Assembly (NCBI GenBank): GCA_964605235.1 | Contig: CAZSBB010000025.1 | Span: 33,153 to 97,152 of the forward strand | Source of the DNA: CAZSBB01 sp964605235 | GTDB lineage: Bacteria; Planctomycetota; Phycisphaerae; Phycisphaerales; Phycisphaeraceae | Reading direction: 5' to 3' | DNA: 64,000 nucleotides | Shown here: piece by piece, positions 1 through 8,622 of the stretch | Layout: every line of letters starts with the position of its first letter | Numbering within the stretch: the stretch's first letter is position 1 | The notes under the pieces: model-generated | Told to the model about the DNA's origin: nothing | Seen by the model: only the letters and a program-made list of their open reading frames with translations | The model's database searches: none | Program-made: the position numbers and the translations under genes

Positions 1-554
1 AGATACGGCGGGACATGCACCCCGCGCGGGGCATGCGGCGTCACGCCGCCATAATCAAACGGCGTGTGGCTTTCAAAGAATCCCACCTGACAGAAAAACG
101 GCTGCTGCCGCGCCGCATCGTCACGCAGGAAGCCGCCCAGCGCGTCGACGATGGTGAAGGCCGTTTCGTGGTGCCTGACCCGGTGGGCACGCGCGACCAC
201 ATCAAACGCCAGCCGCTGCACATCCGTCACTTCATGCTGCACGCCGAACAGTGCGGTGCGGTAGCCGGCGTCGTGGAGGATCTGGCTCAGATGCTGTTCG
301 TCGTCGTGGAGTTGCCAGTTGAAATGCCCGAAGCACAGGTCCATCAGCCCGTGGCTCTGCGGATAGCGTCCGGTCATCATCGACGCCCGGCTGGCGCAGC
401 AGATGGGCACCGCCGCGAAGTAATTGGTCAACAGCACCCCGCGCTGCGCCAGGCCGTCGAGGTGGGGCGTATCCAGCTCGGGGATGCCGTAGCAGCCGAA
501 CCATCGGCCGCTGTCGTGGGTGGTGACGACGATGATGTTCGGACGCTGCGCCAT
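1..554 (-). CDS. Sulfatase, N-terminal part (runs off the window edge)
   Basis: Alkaline-phosphatase-fold sulfatase that would hydrolyse sulfate esters, probably on polysaccharides. The ATG at 554 opens with MAQRPNIIVVTTHDSGRWFG, the usual start of the family with the metal-binding Asp. It is followed by the formylglycine motif CCASRASMMTGRY (about residues 52-64, C-x-A-S-R form), in which the first Cys would be converted to formylglycine. About 184 codons are visible; the rest lies left of base 1. An AGGAG lies 12 bases upstream of the ATG, a little far. No signal peptide is seen. It lies downstream of a second sulfatase on the same strand, with a palindromic repeat between them. The substrate cannot be told. 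Confidence 0.88.
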   Translation of the reverse strand, partial: MAQRPNIIVVTTHDSGRWFGCYGIPELDTPHLDGLAQRGVLLTNYFAAVPICCASRASMMTGRYPQSHGLMDLCFGHFNWQLHDDEQHLSQILHDAGYRTALFGVQHEVTDVQRLAFDVVARAHRVRHHETAFTIVDALGGFLRDDAARQQPFFCQVGFFESHTPFDYGGVTPHAPRGVHVPPY

Positions 555-601
555 GCGGTGAACTCACTCCTGGCGGGAAGGTCGGCAAAACATAAAGACG
601 A

Positions 602-680
602 ACCACCGAGACACAGAGGACACCGAGGCAAGATTAACTATCTCTGCGCCAACTCTGTGCTCTCTGTGTCTCGGTGGTGA
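602..680. repeat. Palindromic repeat, CACAGAG family (copy 1)
   Basis: Inverted repeat whose left arm begins ACCACCGAGACACAGAGGAC and whose right arm ends with the near-perfect complement TCTCTGTGTCTCGGTGGT. Related copies lie at 18611-18734, 35802-35911, 51552-51668 and 54447-54896. It fills the gap between the two sulfatase genes and could form a hairpin in the transcript. Confidence 0.85.
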
Positions 681-692
681 TTGCTGACTTGC

Positions 693-2150
693 TTAATACT
701 TCGCCACGCACGGCGGCAAGGGGTCGATGGTGCCCGCCATGCGGTCGCACAGGCGTTTGAGCATGCGGGCTTTGGTCGTCACGTACGCCGGGTCGTCCCA
801 GCGGTTGACCACTTCGCCCGGATCGTGCTGCAGGTCGTACAGCTCGCCTTCCGCGCGGCCGTGCGCGCAACTGAGCGCCCACTGCTGATCGCGGCAGCCG
901 GTGATGTATGCGCCGCCGGCATCCTTGTGCCCGCCGGGGATGGCCTGGTAGTACTCGAAATACACGTCGGGGCGATGCTCCGTCACCGGGGCCTGACCCG
1001 ACAGCAGCGGCCAGAACGATTGGCCCTGCATGCCGTCGTAGCGCGGCAGGCCGGCGGCTTCCAGCAGCGTGGGCGCGATGTCCACCAGTTCCACCAGCGC
1101 GGGAACCTGCGTCCCCGGCACAATGCCCGGCCCCTGGAACAGCAGCGGCACGTGCTGCATCTCCGGGTAAAAGTATGGCCCCTGAAAGTAGAAGCCGTGG
1201 TCGCCGAGCATTTCGCCGTGGTCGGACATGAACAGCACGAGGGTGTTGTCGAGCTGGCCGGTGTCGCGCAAGGCGGCGAGCATCCGGCCGACCTGATGGT
1301 CGATGTGGTCGATCATCGCCCAGTAGGCGGCGCGGATCAGCCGATGGTCGCGGTCGCGCATGGCTGCGTAAGCGAAATGCCCGCGTCCACCGCCCCACAC
1401 GCCAGCGCGATCGGTGCGCTGGAAGATCGGCTTGTGGTCCAACTCGCCGGGGGTGTAGCGTGGCAAAGGCAGGTCGTCGAGCCGGCGCAGGTAGGGTTCG
1501 AGGAACTCGCGCGGCGGATCGAACGGATTATGCGGATCTTCAATGTTGCAGGTGAAGAACCACGGCCGGCCGGTTTCCCTGGTGACGTGGATGAAGTTGA
1601 TGGCGCGCTGGGCGATCCAGCCGGTGTTGCTGGTGGCGGCGGGCATGCCGAAGGTGACGTACTGGCAGTCCTCGACGGGCTCACGCTTGAACTCAACGCC
1701 ATGCTCATGCAGCCAGGCGGTGTACTGGCTGACGGGCGTGGCGGGCGGGTGCAGGGACCAGTCGAAGGCGACATAGCCGTCGTCGGTGCGGCGTTCGGTC
1801 CAATCGGCAAAGCCGGGGGCGCCGGCGGCGAGGTGGTATTTGCCGGCGTGGCCGCAGACATAACCGGCGTCGGCGAGCAGACGGGAGATGACGCGCTCGT
1901 CGGGGGGAATGGACTGCCCGTTGCGGTTGAGCCGGGTGGTGCGCGGGTAGCGCCCGGTCAGAAAGCTGGCGCGGCTGGGGCCGCAGATCGGGCATTGCGA
2001 CCACGCCTGCTGCATCACCGCGCCGGCTGCCCCCATGGCGTCGAGATGGGGCGTGGTGACCCAGGGATTGCCGTAGCAGCCCAGGGTGTCCCAGCGCTGG
2101 CGGTCGGTGCAGATCCACAGGATGTTGGGGCGGGATGCGGACTCGTTCAA
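693..2150 (-). CDS. Sulfatase (formylglycine-dependent)
   Basis: Complete 485-residue sulfatase. The catalytic motif is CGPSRASFLTGRYP at about residues 56-69, so C56 is the predicted formylglycine. The N-terminal segment RPNILWICTDRQRWDTLG carries the first metal-binding Asp, and MSDHGEMLGDHGFY in the C-terminal half gives the later metal and substrate ligands. The start chosen is a TTG at 2150, because CAGGAG lies eight bases upstream and no in-frame ATG fits the conserved N-terminus. There is no signal peptide, so it is cytoplasmic or exported by an unseen route. It may be co-transcribed with the sulfatase at 1-554, but the palindrome at 602-680 intervenes. The substrate is unknown; sulfated polysaccharide is an inference from planctomycete biology. 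Confidence 0.93.
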   Translation of the reverse strand: MNESASRPNILWICTDRQRWDTLGCYGNPWVTTPHLDAMGAAGAVMQQAWSQCPICGPSRASFLTGRYPRTTRLNRNGQSIPPDERVISRLLADAGYVCGHAGKYHLAAGAPGFADWTERRTDDGYVAFDWSLHPPATPVSQYTAWLHEHGVEFKREPVEDCQYVTFGMPAATSNTGWIAQRAINFIHVTRETGRPWFFTCNIEDPHNPFDPPREFLEPYLRRLDDLPLPRYTPGELDHKPIFQRTDRAGVWGGGRGHFAYAAMRDRDHRLIRAAYWAMIDHIDHQVGRMLAALRDTGQLDNTLVLFMSDHGEMLGDHGFYFQGPYFYPEMQHVPLLFQGPGIVPGTQVPALVELVDIAPTLLEAAGLPRYDGMQGQSFWPLLSGQAPVTEHRPDVYFEYYQAIPGGHKDAGGAYITGCRDQQWALSCAHGRAEGELYDLQHDPGEVVNRWDDPAYVTTKARMLKRLCDRMAGTIDPLPPCVAKY

Positions 2151-2244
2151 CGGTATGACTCCTGACGGGCAACAGCGCCCAGGCCGTGCGTCAGGAAAGC
2201 GGGCGGGGAAGCGTGACGCCGACCGGCACGGGGTGAGCCTGTGC

Positions 2245-3837
2245 TTATGCGCCCAGCTTGTTTAGCAGAACCTGACGAAACACATCAACCGGCGCGTCCT
2301 GACCAGTCCACAAGGCGAACTGCGCCGCCGCCTGGCGGATGAACATCTCGGTGCCGGGCACCACCTTGCAGCCGGCGTCACGGGCGTCGCGCAGCAGTTT
2401 GGTCCACAGCGGGTTGTAGACGGTGTCGAACACCAGCGTGTCGGGCCCCCAGCCTTTGGTGTCCGCCGCCGAAGGGACGGGGGAAGCATCCACGTGCGGG
2501 TGCATGCCGATGGGCGTGCAGTTGATGAACACCTGACAGCAGGAATCGCAGAGCTTTTCCAGCCGGGCCGCCACGACTTTGCCGGCGTGGCCGTTAAATT
2601 GCTCGGCGAGCGCCTGGGCTTTTTCCAGCGTGCGGTTGTAGACCACGGTGGTCGCGCCGTACGCCGCCAGCCCGGCGACGATCGCGCGGGCAGCGCCGCC
2701 AGCGCCGATGACCGCCACGCGCCGGCCCGCCAGCTCCGCGCGGGCGATGCCCAGCCCCGCGCACACGGCATCGAGCGCGCCGGCATAGTCGCTGTTGGAG
2801 GCGTACAGCGAGCCGTCGGGGCGCACGGTCAGCGTGTTGGCGGCCCCGATGGTGGCGGCGAGCGGTTCGATTTCCCCGCCCTGCTCCCGCACGAAGCGCA
2901 GCAGATTTTCCTTGTGGGGAATGGTCACGCTGGCGCCGGCAAAGTGCAGCGGAGCGCAGTCGAGCCAGGCGCCGACGGTGGCTTTGAAGGATTCGTATTC
3001 GGGCGCAATGGGCAGCGGCAGGTACACGCCGTCGTGGCCGATGGCGGTGAAGCCGGCGTTGTGGATGGCGGGGCTGAGGGAATGGCCCACGGGATAGCCG
3101 ATGACGCCGTAGACCTTGGTTTGCTCGTTGAGGGCGTCCCAGCGGTAGAGCTGTTTGAGGTCGGCGAGGGTCGGTTGGCCGGGCGCGGTGCCGCTGGCGC
3201 GATCGACGGCGGCGAAAGTGAGCAGCGCGCCGAACTTTTTCGCCAGCACGCGACTGGGTAGGCCGAACTCCCCCATGCAGATGGCGATGGTGGGTTTGTA
3301 TTGCTGGCGGACGAGCTCGAAGGCTTCGAGGTTGTCACGCAGCGAGCGCGCCATCCAGGCGACCTTGATGACGCGACAGGCGGGCGCGTGGACCATGGCT
3401 TCCACGCTTTGCAGCAGGTTGGCGGGGCGCTGCTGAAAGTCGTGGGCGGAGAGGATCAGCCCGGTGTCGACGGGGCGCACCTGCTGGGCGTGGTCGACGA
3501 CGAGGGCGACCTTTTGCCGGAGGTTCGCCGAGCGTTGCCAGGCGGCAAGTTCGAGGTCCAGGTACGCCGGCTGGCGCGCGCCGGTGCCGGCATGCTCCAA
3601 AAGGCTGATGCGCAGCTGGTCGTCGCCGTCGTACAACCCGCCTTCCCAGGTGGGCCGACAGGTCAGGATGCACGGCAGGGCGGAATGCTCGACCAGCTCA
3701 CGCAGCGCCGCAGGCTGATCGGTGAACTGGTCAATGCGGTATTCAATGAGGTCCGCACCGTGTTCCGCAGCGGCGGCGGCGACGGCGTGGGCCTGTTCGA
3801 GCGATTGCACCTGAATGGTGGCTGCCAGAAGCGTCAT
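2245..3837 (-). CDS. aroDE: Bifunctional 3-dehydroquinate dehydratase / shikimate dehydrogenase
   Basis: Fusion of type I dehydroquinase (AroD) and shikimate dehydrogenase (AroE), catalysing steps three and four of the shikimate pathway. From the ATG at 3837 the protein has 530 residues. AroD, 1 to about 230: DLIEYRID at 29-36, LSAHDF with general-base H132, and the Schiff-base lysine in RVIKVAW (K158). AroE, about 240-530: GYPVGHSLSPAIHNAGF, SVTIPHKE with catalytic K307, the NADP motif VIGAGGAARAI near 374-384 and the NRT motif after it. An upstream in-frame ATG at 3981 would add 48 residues without family similarity and overlap the divergent gene at 3980, so 3837 is preferred. Such fusions are known from plants and some bacteria, including planctomycetes and chlamydiae. 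Confidence 0.93.
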   Translation of the reverse strand: MTLLAATIQVQSLEQAHAVAAAAAEHGADLIEYRIDQFTDQPAALRELVEHSALPCILTCRPTWEGGLYDGDDQLRISLLEHAGTGARQPAYLDLELAAWQRSANLRQKVALVVDHAQQVRPVDTGLILSAHDFQQRPANLLQSVEAMVHAPACRVIKVAWMARSLRDNLEAFELVRQQYKPTIAICMGEFGLPSRVLAKKFGALLTFAAVDRASGTAPGQPTLADLKQLYRWDALNEQTKVYGVIGYPVGHSLSPAIHNAGFTAIGHDGVYLPLPIAPEYESFKATVGAWLDCAPLHFAGASVTIPHKENLLRFVREQGGEIEPLAATIGAANTLTVRPDGSLYASNSDYAGALDAVCAGLGIARAELAGRRVAVIGAGGAARAIVAGLAAYGATTVVYNRTLEKAQALAEQFNGHAGKVVAARLEKLCDSCCQVFINCTPIGMHPHVDASPVPSAADTKGWGPDTLVFDTVYNPLWTKLLRDARDAGCKVVPGTEMFIRQAAAQFALWTGQDAPVDVFRQVLLNKLGA

Positions 3838-3979
3838 GCCGACAGCGTAGTGCAAGGCGCTGCCGTTCGCACGTGCCGGGGGGTTGAAACATCCCGCAAT
3901 AAAAGCACTGGATTTGCCGTTCTGATTGCATAGGATATGGGCGTTCCTCATTTCATCCGTTCCCTTCAGGAGCTGGCTC

Positions 3980-4471
3980 ATGCAAAAAGTACTGGTGCTG
4001 GTGACCGTGGTGATTGCGTTGGGCGGTGCGGTGACCTACGTGCGTTCGACGCCATTGGTGACCGACGCGCCTGAAGCCGAGCAAACCACCCAGGCGACGT
4101 ACGTCAGCAGCAATGAAGGCGCCTGCCCATTCGCCGGCGACCGGGACAATTGCGCGACCAAGGCGGATTGCCCGCCCAAGACGGCGTGCCCCAAGATGGC
4201 CAGCAGCCACTGTGGCATGACCGCCAGCGCGGGCGCCTGTCCCCAGGGGGAAGCCCAGAACACGCTCGATGAACAGCGGGCGTTCGAACTGGAACTGCAA
4301 TGGGCTGCATATGCCGCCTGGGGCATGGATGAAAGCTACGCGGTGCTGTTCAACCCGACGGTCTTCGCGGCAGCCCCGGCGCCTCAAGAGCGGACTTTCA
4401 GCTACGAGGAAGTCTGGGGGACGTCAGCGCCGCAGCAGGTCGCAGCGGTGGGCGTGGCTCCGGAAGGCTGA
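3980..4471 (+). CDS. Small cysteine-rich exported or membrane-anchored protein
   Basis: Unrecognised 163-residue protein. Residues 1-20 (MQKVLVLVTVVIALGGAVTY) form a hydrophobic signal peptide or anchor. The segment from about 47 to 85 holds seven cysteines in short spacings (ACPF, DNCAT, ADCPP, TACPK, SHCGM, GACPQ), followed by an acidic, aromatic C-terminal half. Cysteines outside the membrane could form disulfides or bind metal. The start is fixed by AGGAGCTGGCTC directly before the ATG at 3980. It diverges from aroDE with about 140 bases between the two starts and is followed by a strong hairpin terminator, so it is probably monocistronic. No function is proposed. Confidence 0.75.
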   Translation: MQKVLVLVTVVIALGGAVTYVRSTPLVTDAPEAEQTTQATYVSSNEGACPFAGDRDNCATKADCPPKTACPKMASSHCGMTASAGACPQGEAQNTLDEQRAFELELQWAAYAAWGMDESYAVLFNPTVFAAAPAPQERTFSYEEVWGTSAPQQVAAVGVAPEG

Positions 4472-4507
4472 ACGGCTGACGCCGCGTATTGCAATCCCAA
4501 ACGAATG

Positions 4508-4543
4508 AACGCCGAGGCGCTGCGGGCGCGTCGGCGTTTTTTT
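4508..4543 (+). terminator. Rho-independent terminator
   Basis: Stem AACGCCGA (4508-4515) pairs with TCGGCGTT (4531-4538), extended by inner GC pairs, and runs into seven T residues. It ends the transcript of the cysteine-rich protein gene. Confidence 0.85.
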
Positions 4544-4602
4544 GTGCATTCACATGGGGCACGGAATCGCCAACCATCAGGCCCAACCGGCAGCCATCAA
4601 CT

Positions 4603-4706
4603 GAGCCGCCGACGCGAGTCGGCGGGTGTTGGTAGGCGTGGACCAGACGACCAACCAGACGATGTGGTCCAGGGGCGTGACCCGCCCACTGGCGTGGGCG
4701 GCTCGG
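4603..4706. repeat. GAGCCGCC palindromic repeat (copy 1)
   Basis: The left end GAGCCGCCGACGCGAGTCGG and the right end ACTGGCGTGGGCGGCTC are imperfect inverted repeats. A close copy in the same orientation is at 6043-6110, and partial copies are at 17511-17551 and 39351-39378. This copy and the one at 6043 bracket the TPR lipoprotein gene. Confidence 0.75.
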
Positions 4707-4815
4707 AAGTTGCTGTGCGTCTGGCCTGACAGGGATGGCGCTGGGCAACCATCGCGCAGCATCGAACACGACTTGCCGGGGGTCACTTCCGGGGGCCGGG
4801 GGCCGGAGGGGGGGG

Positions 4816-5967
4816 TTACAGCCGGCGGAACTTCTGCAGCAGGCCGGCGATCTTGGGTTGATTGGGCGCCAGTTCCATGCTGCGTTCCCAGGCGGCGAGC
4901 GCTTCTTCCTTGTGCAGCGGCGACTGGCGTTCGGTCTGGATGTAGGTGGTCATCAGGCAGACGCCCAGGCCGTTGAGCGCCGCCGCGTCGTTGGGATCGA
5001 ACAGCAGGGCCGCGCGGAAATGCTTGAGGGCCTCGGCATACTGGCGTTTCTTGAACAGGGCGTAACCCATGCGCTCGTGGCTGAGGTTGGAGGGAAACTT
5101 CTTGAGCGCCACTTCCAGCACCGCAATCGCGCGATCGAAGTTGCCCAGCCGATTGTGCGACTCGGCGAGGCCCAGCACGATCGGCTCCTGCAGGTCGCCC
5201 AGCTCGTTGGCTTCGCGGTAGGCGCGGACGGCTTTGTCGTACAGGTTCATCAGGCTGTACGCCGCCCCGAGGTTCGCCCACGCCGACTGCTCGCGGGGTT
5301 TGAGTTCAGTCGCGCGCCGGGCATACGGCACCGCCTCGGCAGGACGCCCCATCTGCAGGTAACAGCTTGCCAGGTCCTGGTTCGCCTGGTAATTGCTGGG
5401 ATTGATCGCCAGCGCGTACAGGTACGCCTTGACCGCCAGATCGAATTGGCCCTGCAGTTGCCGCATCAGAGCGAGGTAGTAGTGGGCGTCGAAGCTGGTG
5501 GGCGCGATCTGGGCGGCCTGCTCATACGCCTGGGCGGCGGCGTGGTAATCGCCCTTCTTGTGATAGATCTGACCAATGCCCAGATGGGCGTCGAGCAGCT
5601 TGGGATTTTCGCGGATCGCCTGCTCGAACAGCGGCAAGGCGGCCTCGGCGTCGCCGGCGTCGAGCTTGGCGCGGGCTTCGCGCACCAGCGTCTGGGCGTT
5701 GGCGGTGCTGGCGGGCGAGGGTTCGTTCAGGTCGGTGGTGAGATCGGTGTCGCGGGCAATGGGCGTGACGACCGTGTAGCCGGGCGATTCGGCGCCGGGG
5801 TAGGGAACGGTGTTCGTGGGAACCGGAGTCGGGTTGGCGGGGGGCGGCGTCTGGGATGTGACGGGCTTGCCGGTGCGCGTCGGGGTGCAACCGAGCAGCG
5901 CCAGCAGCAGCAATGCGGCTCCGCCGCAGCGTCCGAGGGTCGTCGCCTCCATGCGATTCATGTTCAT
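4816..5967 (-). CDS. TPR-repeat lipoprotein
   Basis: Protein of 383 residues with a lipoprotein signal: GGAALLLLALLGC ends in the lipobox cysteine (C27 from the ATG at 5967), so it should be lipid-anchored. A Pro/Thr-rich linker follows. Tandem tetratricopeptide repeats of about 34 residues then fill the rest, for example AALPLFEQAIRENPKLLDAH, AAQAYEQAAQIAPTSFDAHY and AVKAYLYALAINPSNYQANQ. TPRs are protein-protein scaffolds, so the role is probably in envelope assembly, but the partner is unknown. ATGs at 5961 and 5952 are alternative starts with the same signal. Upstream in-frame codons to 6129 read through the repeat at 6043-6110 and are excluded. Confidence 0.88.
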   Translation of the reverse strand: MNMNRMEATTLGRCGGAALLLLALLGCTPTRTGKPVTSQTPPPANPTPVPTNTVPYPGAESPGYTVVTPIARDTDLTTDLNEPSPASTANAQTLVREARAKLDAGDAEAALPLFEQAIRENPKLLDAHLGIGQIYHKKGDYHAAAQAYEQAAQIAPTSFDAHYYLALMRQLQGQFDLAVKAYLYALAINPSNYQANQDLASCYLQMGRPAEAVPYARRATELKPREQSAWANLGAAYSLMNLYDKAVRAYREANELGDLQEPIVLGLAESHNRLGNFDRAIAVLEVALKKFPSNLSHERMGYALFKKRQYAEALKHFRAALLFDPNDAAALNGLGVCLMTTYIQTERQSPLHKEEALAAWERSMELAPNQPKIAGLLQKFRRL

Positions 5968-6042
5968 CACACTACGCGCCGCAGGTGCGGGCGTCAATAG
6001 ATGTGCCGGTGAGGAAATGTGGCCGCAGGGGTAGTGCACATC

Positions 6043-6110
6043 CGAGCCGCCGATGCAAATCGGCGGGTGATCGTGGGCGTGACCCGCCCACTGGCGTGGG
6101 CGGCTCGGAG
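6043..6110. repeat. GAGCCGCC palindromic repeat (copy 2)
   Basis: Shorter copy of the element at 4603-4706. It begins GAGCCGCCGATGCAAATCGG and ends GACCCGCCCACTGGCGTGGG CGGCTCGGA (a run of two parts). The right-hand 29 bases match copy 1 exactly. Confidence 0.75.
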
Positions 6111-6171
6111 GGGTATGGTGGTTGACCATGCCGCGCGGACAAGCGGAGGTTTCGCGTAGGTCCGGGGGGGG

Positions 6172-7188
6172 CTACTGGTCGAGCACGAAGCGTTGCAGGG
6201 CGAAGGCGACGCCGTCTTCGTCGTTGGAGGGGACGGTGACGTTCGCCACCCGCCGGGCGATTTCCCAGCCGTTGGCGACCGCCACGCCCAGGCCCGCCCA
6301 TTGGAGCATGCTCACGTCGTTGGGGGCATCGCCGATCGCCATGACGTTTTTCGGATCGATGCCGTAGTGCGTGGCGACCCATTGCAGGCCGATGGACTTG
6401 CTGGCGTCTTTGTGGATGTACTGGAGCAGATGCTCGTCGGCGATGGCGGCGGTGACGTGCTCGCGGACTTTGCTTTCCACCGCTTCCCGAATCTTGCCGA
6501 TGCGTGCCGGCGGCGCCAGCAACAGCAGCTTGGTGACCGGCACGTGCCAGAAGCTTTCCAGCGGGCCGACGAAATCGGGGCTGAAGCGGCGGGAGGTTTC
6601 GGTGGGCAGGCTGTCGTCGACGTGGTCGGTGTACCACTTGTCGAGAATTTCCAGGCTGACGACCACATCCTTATCCGCTTTGCGGGCGAGCTTGATCATC
6701 TTTTTGGTCAGGCTCGGGTCCAGCGGTTTGTGGTAGACATGCTTGCCCCGGCCGGGGTCGACGATCATGGCGCCGTTGTAGAGCACCTGCAGGGTGTCGA
6801 GCTTGAGGATGTCGATGATCTCACGCACGCCGCGCGGCGGCCGGGCGGTGGCGATGACCACCTTCACGCCCTTGCGGCTGGCGGCCTGCACCGCCTGGAC
6901 CACACGTTTGCTCAGGCGTTTGTCGGTGCGCAGCAGCGTGCCGTCCAGGTCGATGGCGACCATCTCGATGCGCGGAGCGGGGACCGGATGCACCGGCTCG
7001 GGTCGGGCGTGAGGAAGGGGGCGAGTCACCGGCGCGGGACGCTCCTTGACGGATACCGCCACATCGAACAGTCGCGGGCGCGGCAACGGACGCCGCTGGT
7101 ACGGACGGGCTTCGACAGCCAACAGATGCGATGATAACGCGGGCTGGTCGCTCACTCCATCACTCTCCCAAAAGCCGTGGTCAGCCAT
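6172..7188 (-). CDS. Cof-type HAD family hydrolase
   Basis: HAD-superfamily phosphatase of the Cof/YbiV type, 338 residues, probably a sugar-phosphate or nucleotide phosphatase. The nucleophile motif is AIDLDGTLLRTD, followed by VVIATARPPRGVREI (motif II region) and the C-terminal motif GDAPNDVSMLQWAGLGVAVA, which coordinates Mg. A C2-type cap lies between them. The N-terminal ~75 residues are Pro/Arg-rich and not conserved, so the start is uncertain. The ATG at 7188 (MADHGFWESDG) with an upstream GGAAAC is preferred over the farther start at 7329. Cytoplasmic. It diverges from the HD-GYP gene. Confidence 0.87.
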   Translation of the reverse strand: MADHGFWESDGVSDQPALSSHLLAVEARPYQRRPLPRPRLFDVAVSVKERPAPVTRPLPHARPEPVHPVPAPRIEMVAIDLDGTLLRTDKRLSKRVVQAVQAASRKGVKVVIATARPPRGVREIIDILKLDTLQVLYNGAMIVDPGRGKHVYHKPLDPSLTKKMIKLARKADKDVVVSLEILDKWYTDHVDDSLPTETSRRFSPDFVGPLESFWHVPVTKLLLLAPPARIGKIREAVESKVREHVTAAIADEHLLQYIHKDASKSIGLQWVATHYGIDPKNVMAIGDAPNDVSMLQWAGLGVAVANGWEIARRVANVTVPSNDEDGVAFALQRFVLDQ

Positions 7189-7473
7189 GGCGTGGTTTCC
7201 CAATCTCCCCGGGCGCAGGCTGGTGATAGATTCCGGGGGCAATCCTGCAGTTATCTCGACCATCCCGCGCGGGGTCCTCCAGTCGCCTCCAGCTGACGCG
7301 GTGGACTCTCTGTCGAGAGGTGGCCTCACGGGACGGTTGTAACGTTTGGCGCGAGCGCAACCAACGCCAAAGCGTTGATGAGCGAACCCGGATCAAGCTG
7401 CATCTGAAGCCTGCCGGGGGCCGGGCCGATGATTCCGGTAAGCCGCGCTTCGCCCGGCCCATGGAATTTGCCC

Positions 7474-8622
7474 ATGCCCCGGCCCACCACCCTCAGCGAG
7501 CATCTGACCGCCCAGCTCTCGCCGCCCCAGTCGGCAACCCAGCGGCATCTGGAAACGCTGCTCCAGGTCAGCCGGGCGATCGGCACCATCCTCGACGAAC
7601 AAACCCTCCTCGAACGCATCATGCAGCAGGCGACCTCCGCCTACGCCGCCGACCGTTCCACGCTCTTCCTGCATGACCCGCGCACCCATGAACTGTGGGC
7701 CAAGATCGCGCAGGGACTCAACGGACCCGAAAGCGAGCTGCGCATCAGCGATCGCGCGGGGCTCGCCGGCGAGGTCTTCCAATCGCATCAACCCCTGCTC
7801 ATCGCCGACACCGAGCAGGACCCCCGCTTCGCCCGCAATGTCGCCCAGCACACCGGCTACGCTCCACGCTCCATGATCGTCGCCCCCGTCATGCTGCGCA
7901 CGCAGCAATGCCTGGGCGTCCTGCAGGTCCTCGACAGTCGCGTGGGGTACTTCAGCGATGACGACCTGGCGCTGCTCGAAGCCATCGGCGTGCAGGTCGC
8001 CATCAGCCTCGAAAACGCCCGGCTGTATGAAGCGCAGAAGCGCCAGTTCATCAGCTTCGTCACCGCCTTCTCCGCAGCTCTCGACGCCCGGGACCCCGGC
8101 ACGCAGGAGCATTCGATCAACGTCGCCAACCTCGCCCAGGGCATCGGCTACGAAATGGGCTTGCCTCCCGAGGACCTCGACTGGCTGCGCATCGCGGGCC
8201 TGCTCCATGACGTCGGCAAAATCGGCACCCCCGAAGCCATCCTCCGCAAGCCCGGCAAGCTCGATCCCGATGAGTTCGAGGAAATGAAGCGCCACGCGGT
8301 GTACAGCCGCCGCATCCTCAGCCGCATCGAGTTCATCGACGACTACCGTGAGATGGACTGGATCGCCGCCGCCCACCATGAGAAGCTCGACGGCAGCGGT
8401 TACCCCGATGGGCTGACGGCCGCGCAGCTTCCGGTCAAGGCGCGCATCCTCGCCGTGGCGGACATCTATCATGCTCTGACGCAGGACCGCCACTACCGCC
8501 CCGGCATGGACCCGCACAAAGCGATGTCGATCCTCGAAAGCATGACGCCCCATCAGCTCGACGAGCCCTGCGTGCGCGCCCTGCAACGCTTTCTCCGCGG
8601 CATGTCCGCTTCCACCAACTAA
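7474..8622 (+). CDS. GAF and HD-GYP domain protein (probable cyclic-di-GMP phosphodiesterase)
   Basis: Signalling protein of 382 residues. A GAF sensor domain spans about residues 30-185. An HD-GYP hydrolase domain follows, with H-D in GLLHDVGKIGTPEAIL, the HHEKLDGSGYPDG motif and VADIYHALTQDRHYRPG. All metal-binding residues I can check are present, so it should degrade cyclic di-GMP. There is no membrane segment, so the GAF domain must sense a cytoplasmic ligand or partner. An in-frame ATG at 7429 would add 15 residues; 7474 is chosen because a weak GGAAT precedes it and the protein still covers both domains. A GGDEF protein that could make its substrate is encoded at 51687-53174. Confidence 0.9.
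   Translation: MPRPTTLSEHLTAQLSPPQSATQRHLETLLQVSRAIGTILDEQTLLERIMQQATSAYAADRSTLFLHDPRTHELWAKIAQGLNGPESELRISDRAGLAGEVFQSHQPLLIADTEQDPRFARNVAQHTGYAPRSMIVAPVMLRTQQCLGVLQVLDSRVGYFSDDDLALLEAIGVQVAISLENARLYEAQKRQFISFVTAFSAALDARDPGTQEHSINVANLAQGIGYEMGLPPEDLDWLRIAGLLHDVGKIGTPEAILRKPGKLDPDEFEEMKRHAVYSRRILSRIEFIDDYREMDWIAAAHHEKLDGSGYPDGLTAAQLPVKARILAVADIYHALTQDRHYRPGMDPHKAMSILESMTPHQLDEPCVRALQRFLRGMSASTN

Noticed and set aside
681..2165. Long open frame on the plus strand opposite the sulfatase
   Set aside because: The minus-strand frame has all sulfatase motifs. The plus-strand frame has no recognisable domain and is a GC-rich mirror of the real gene.
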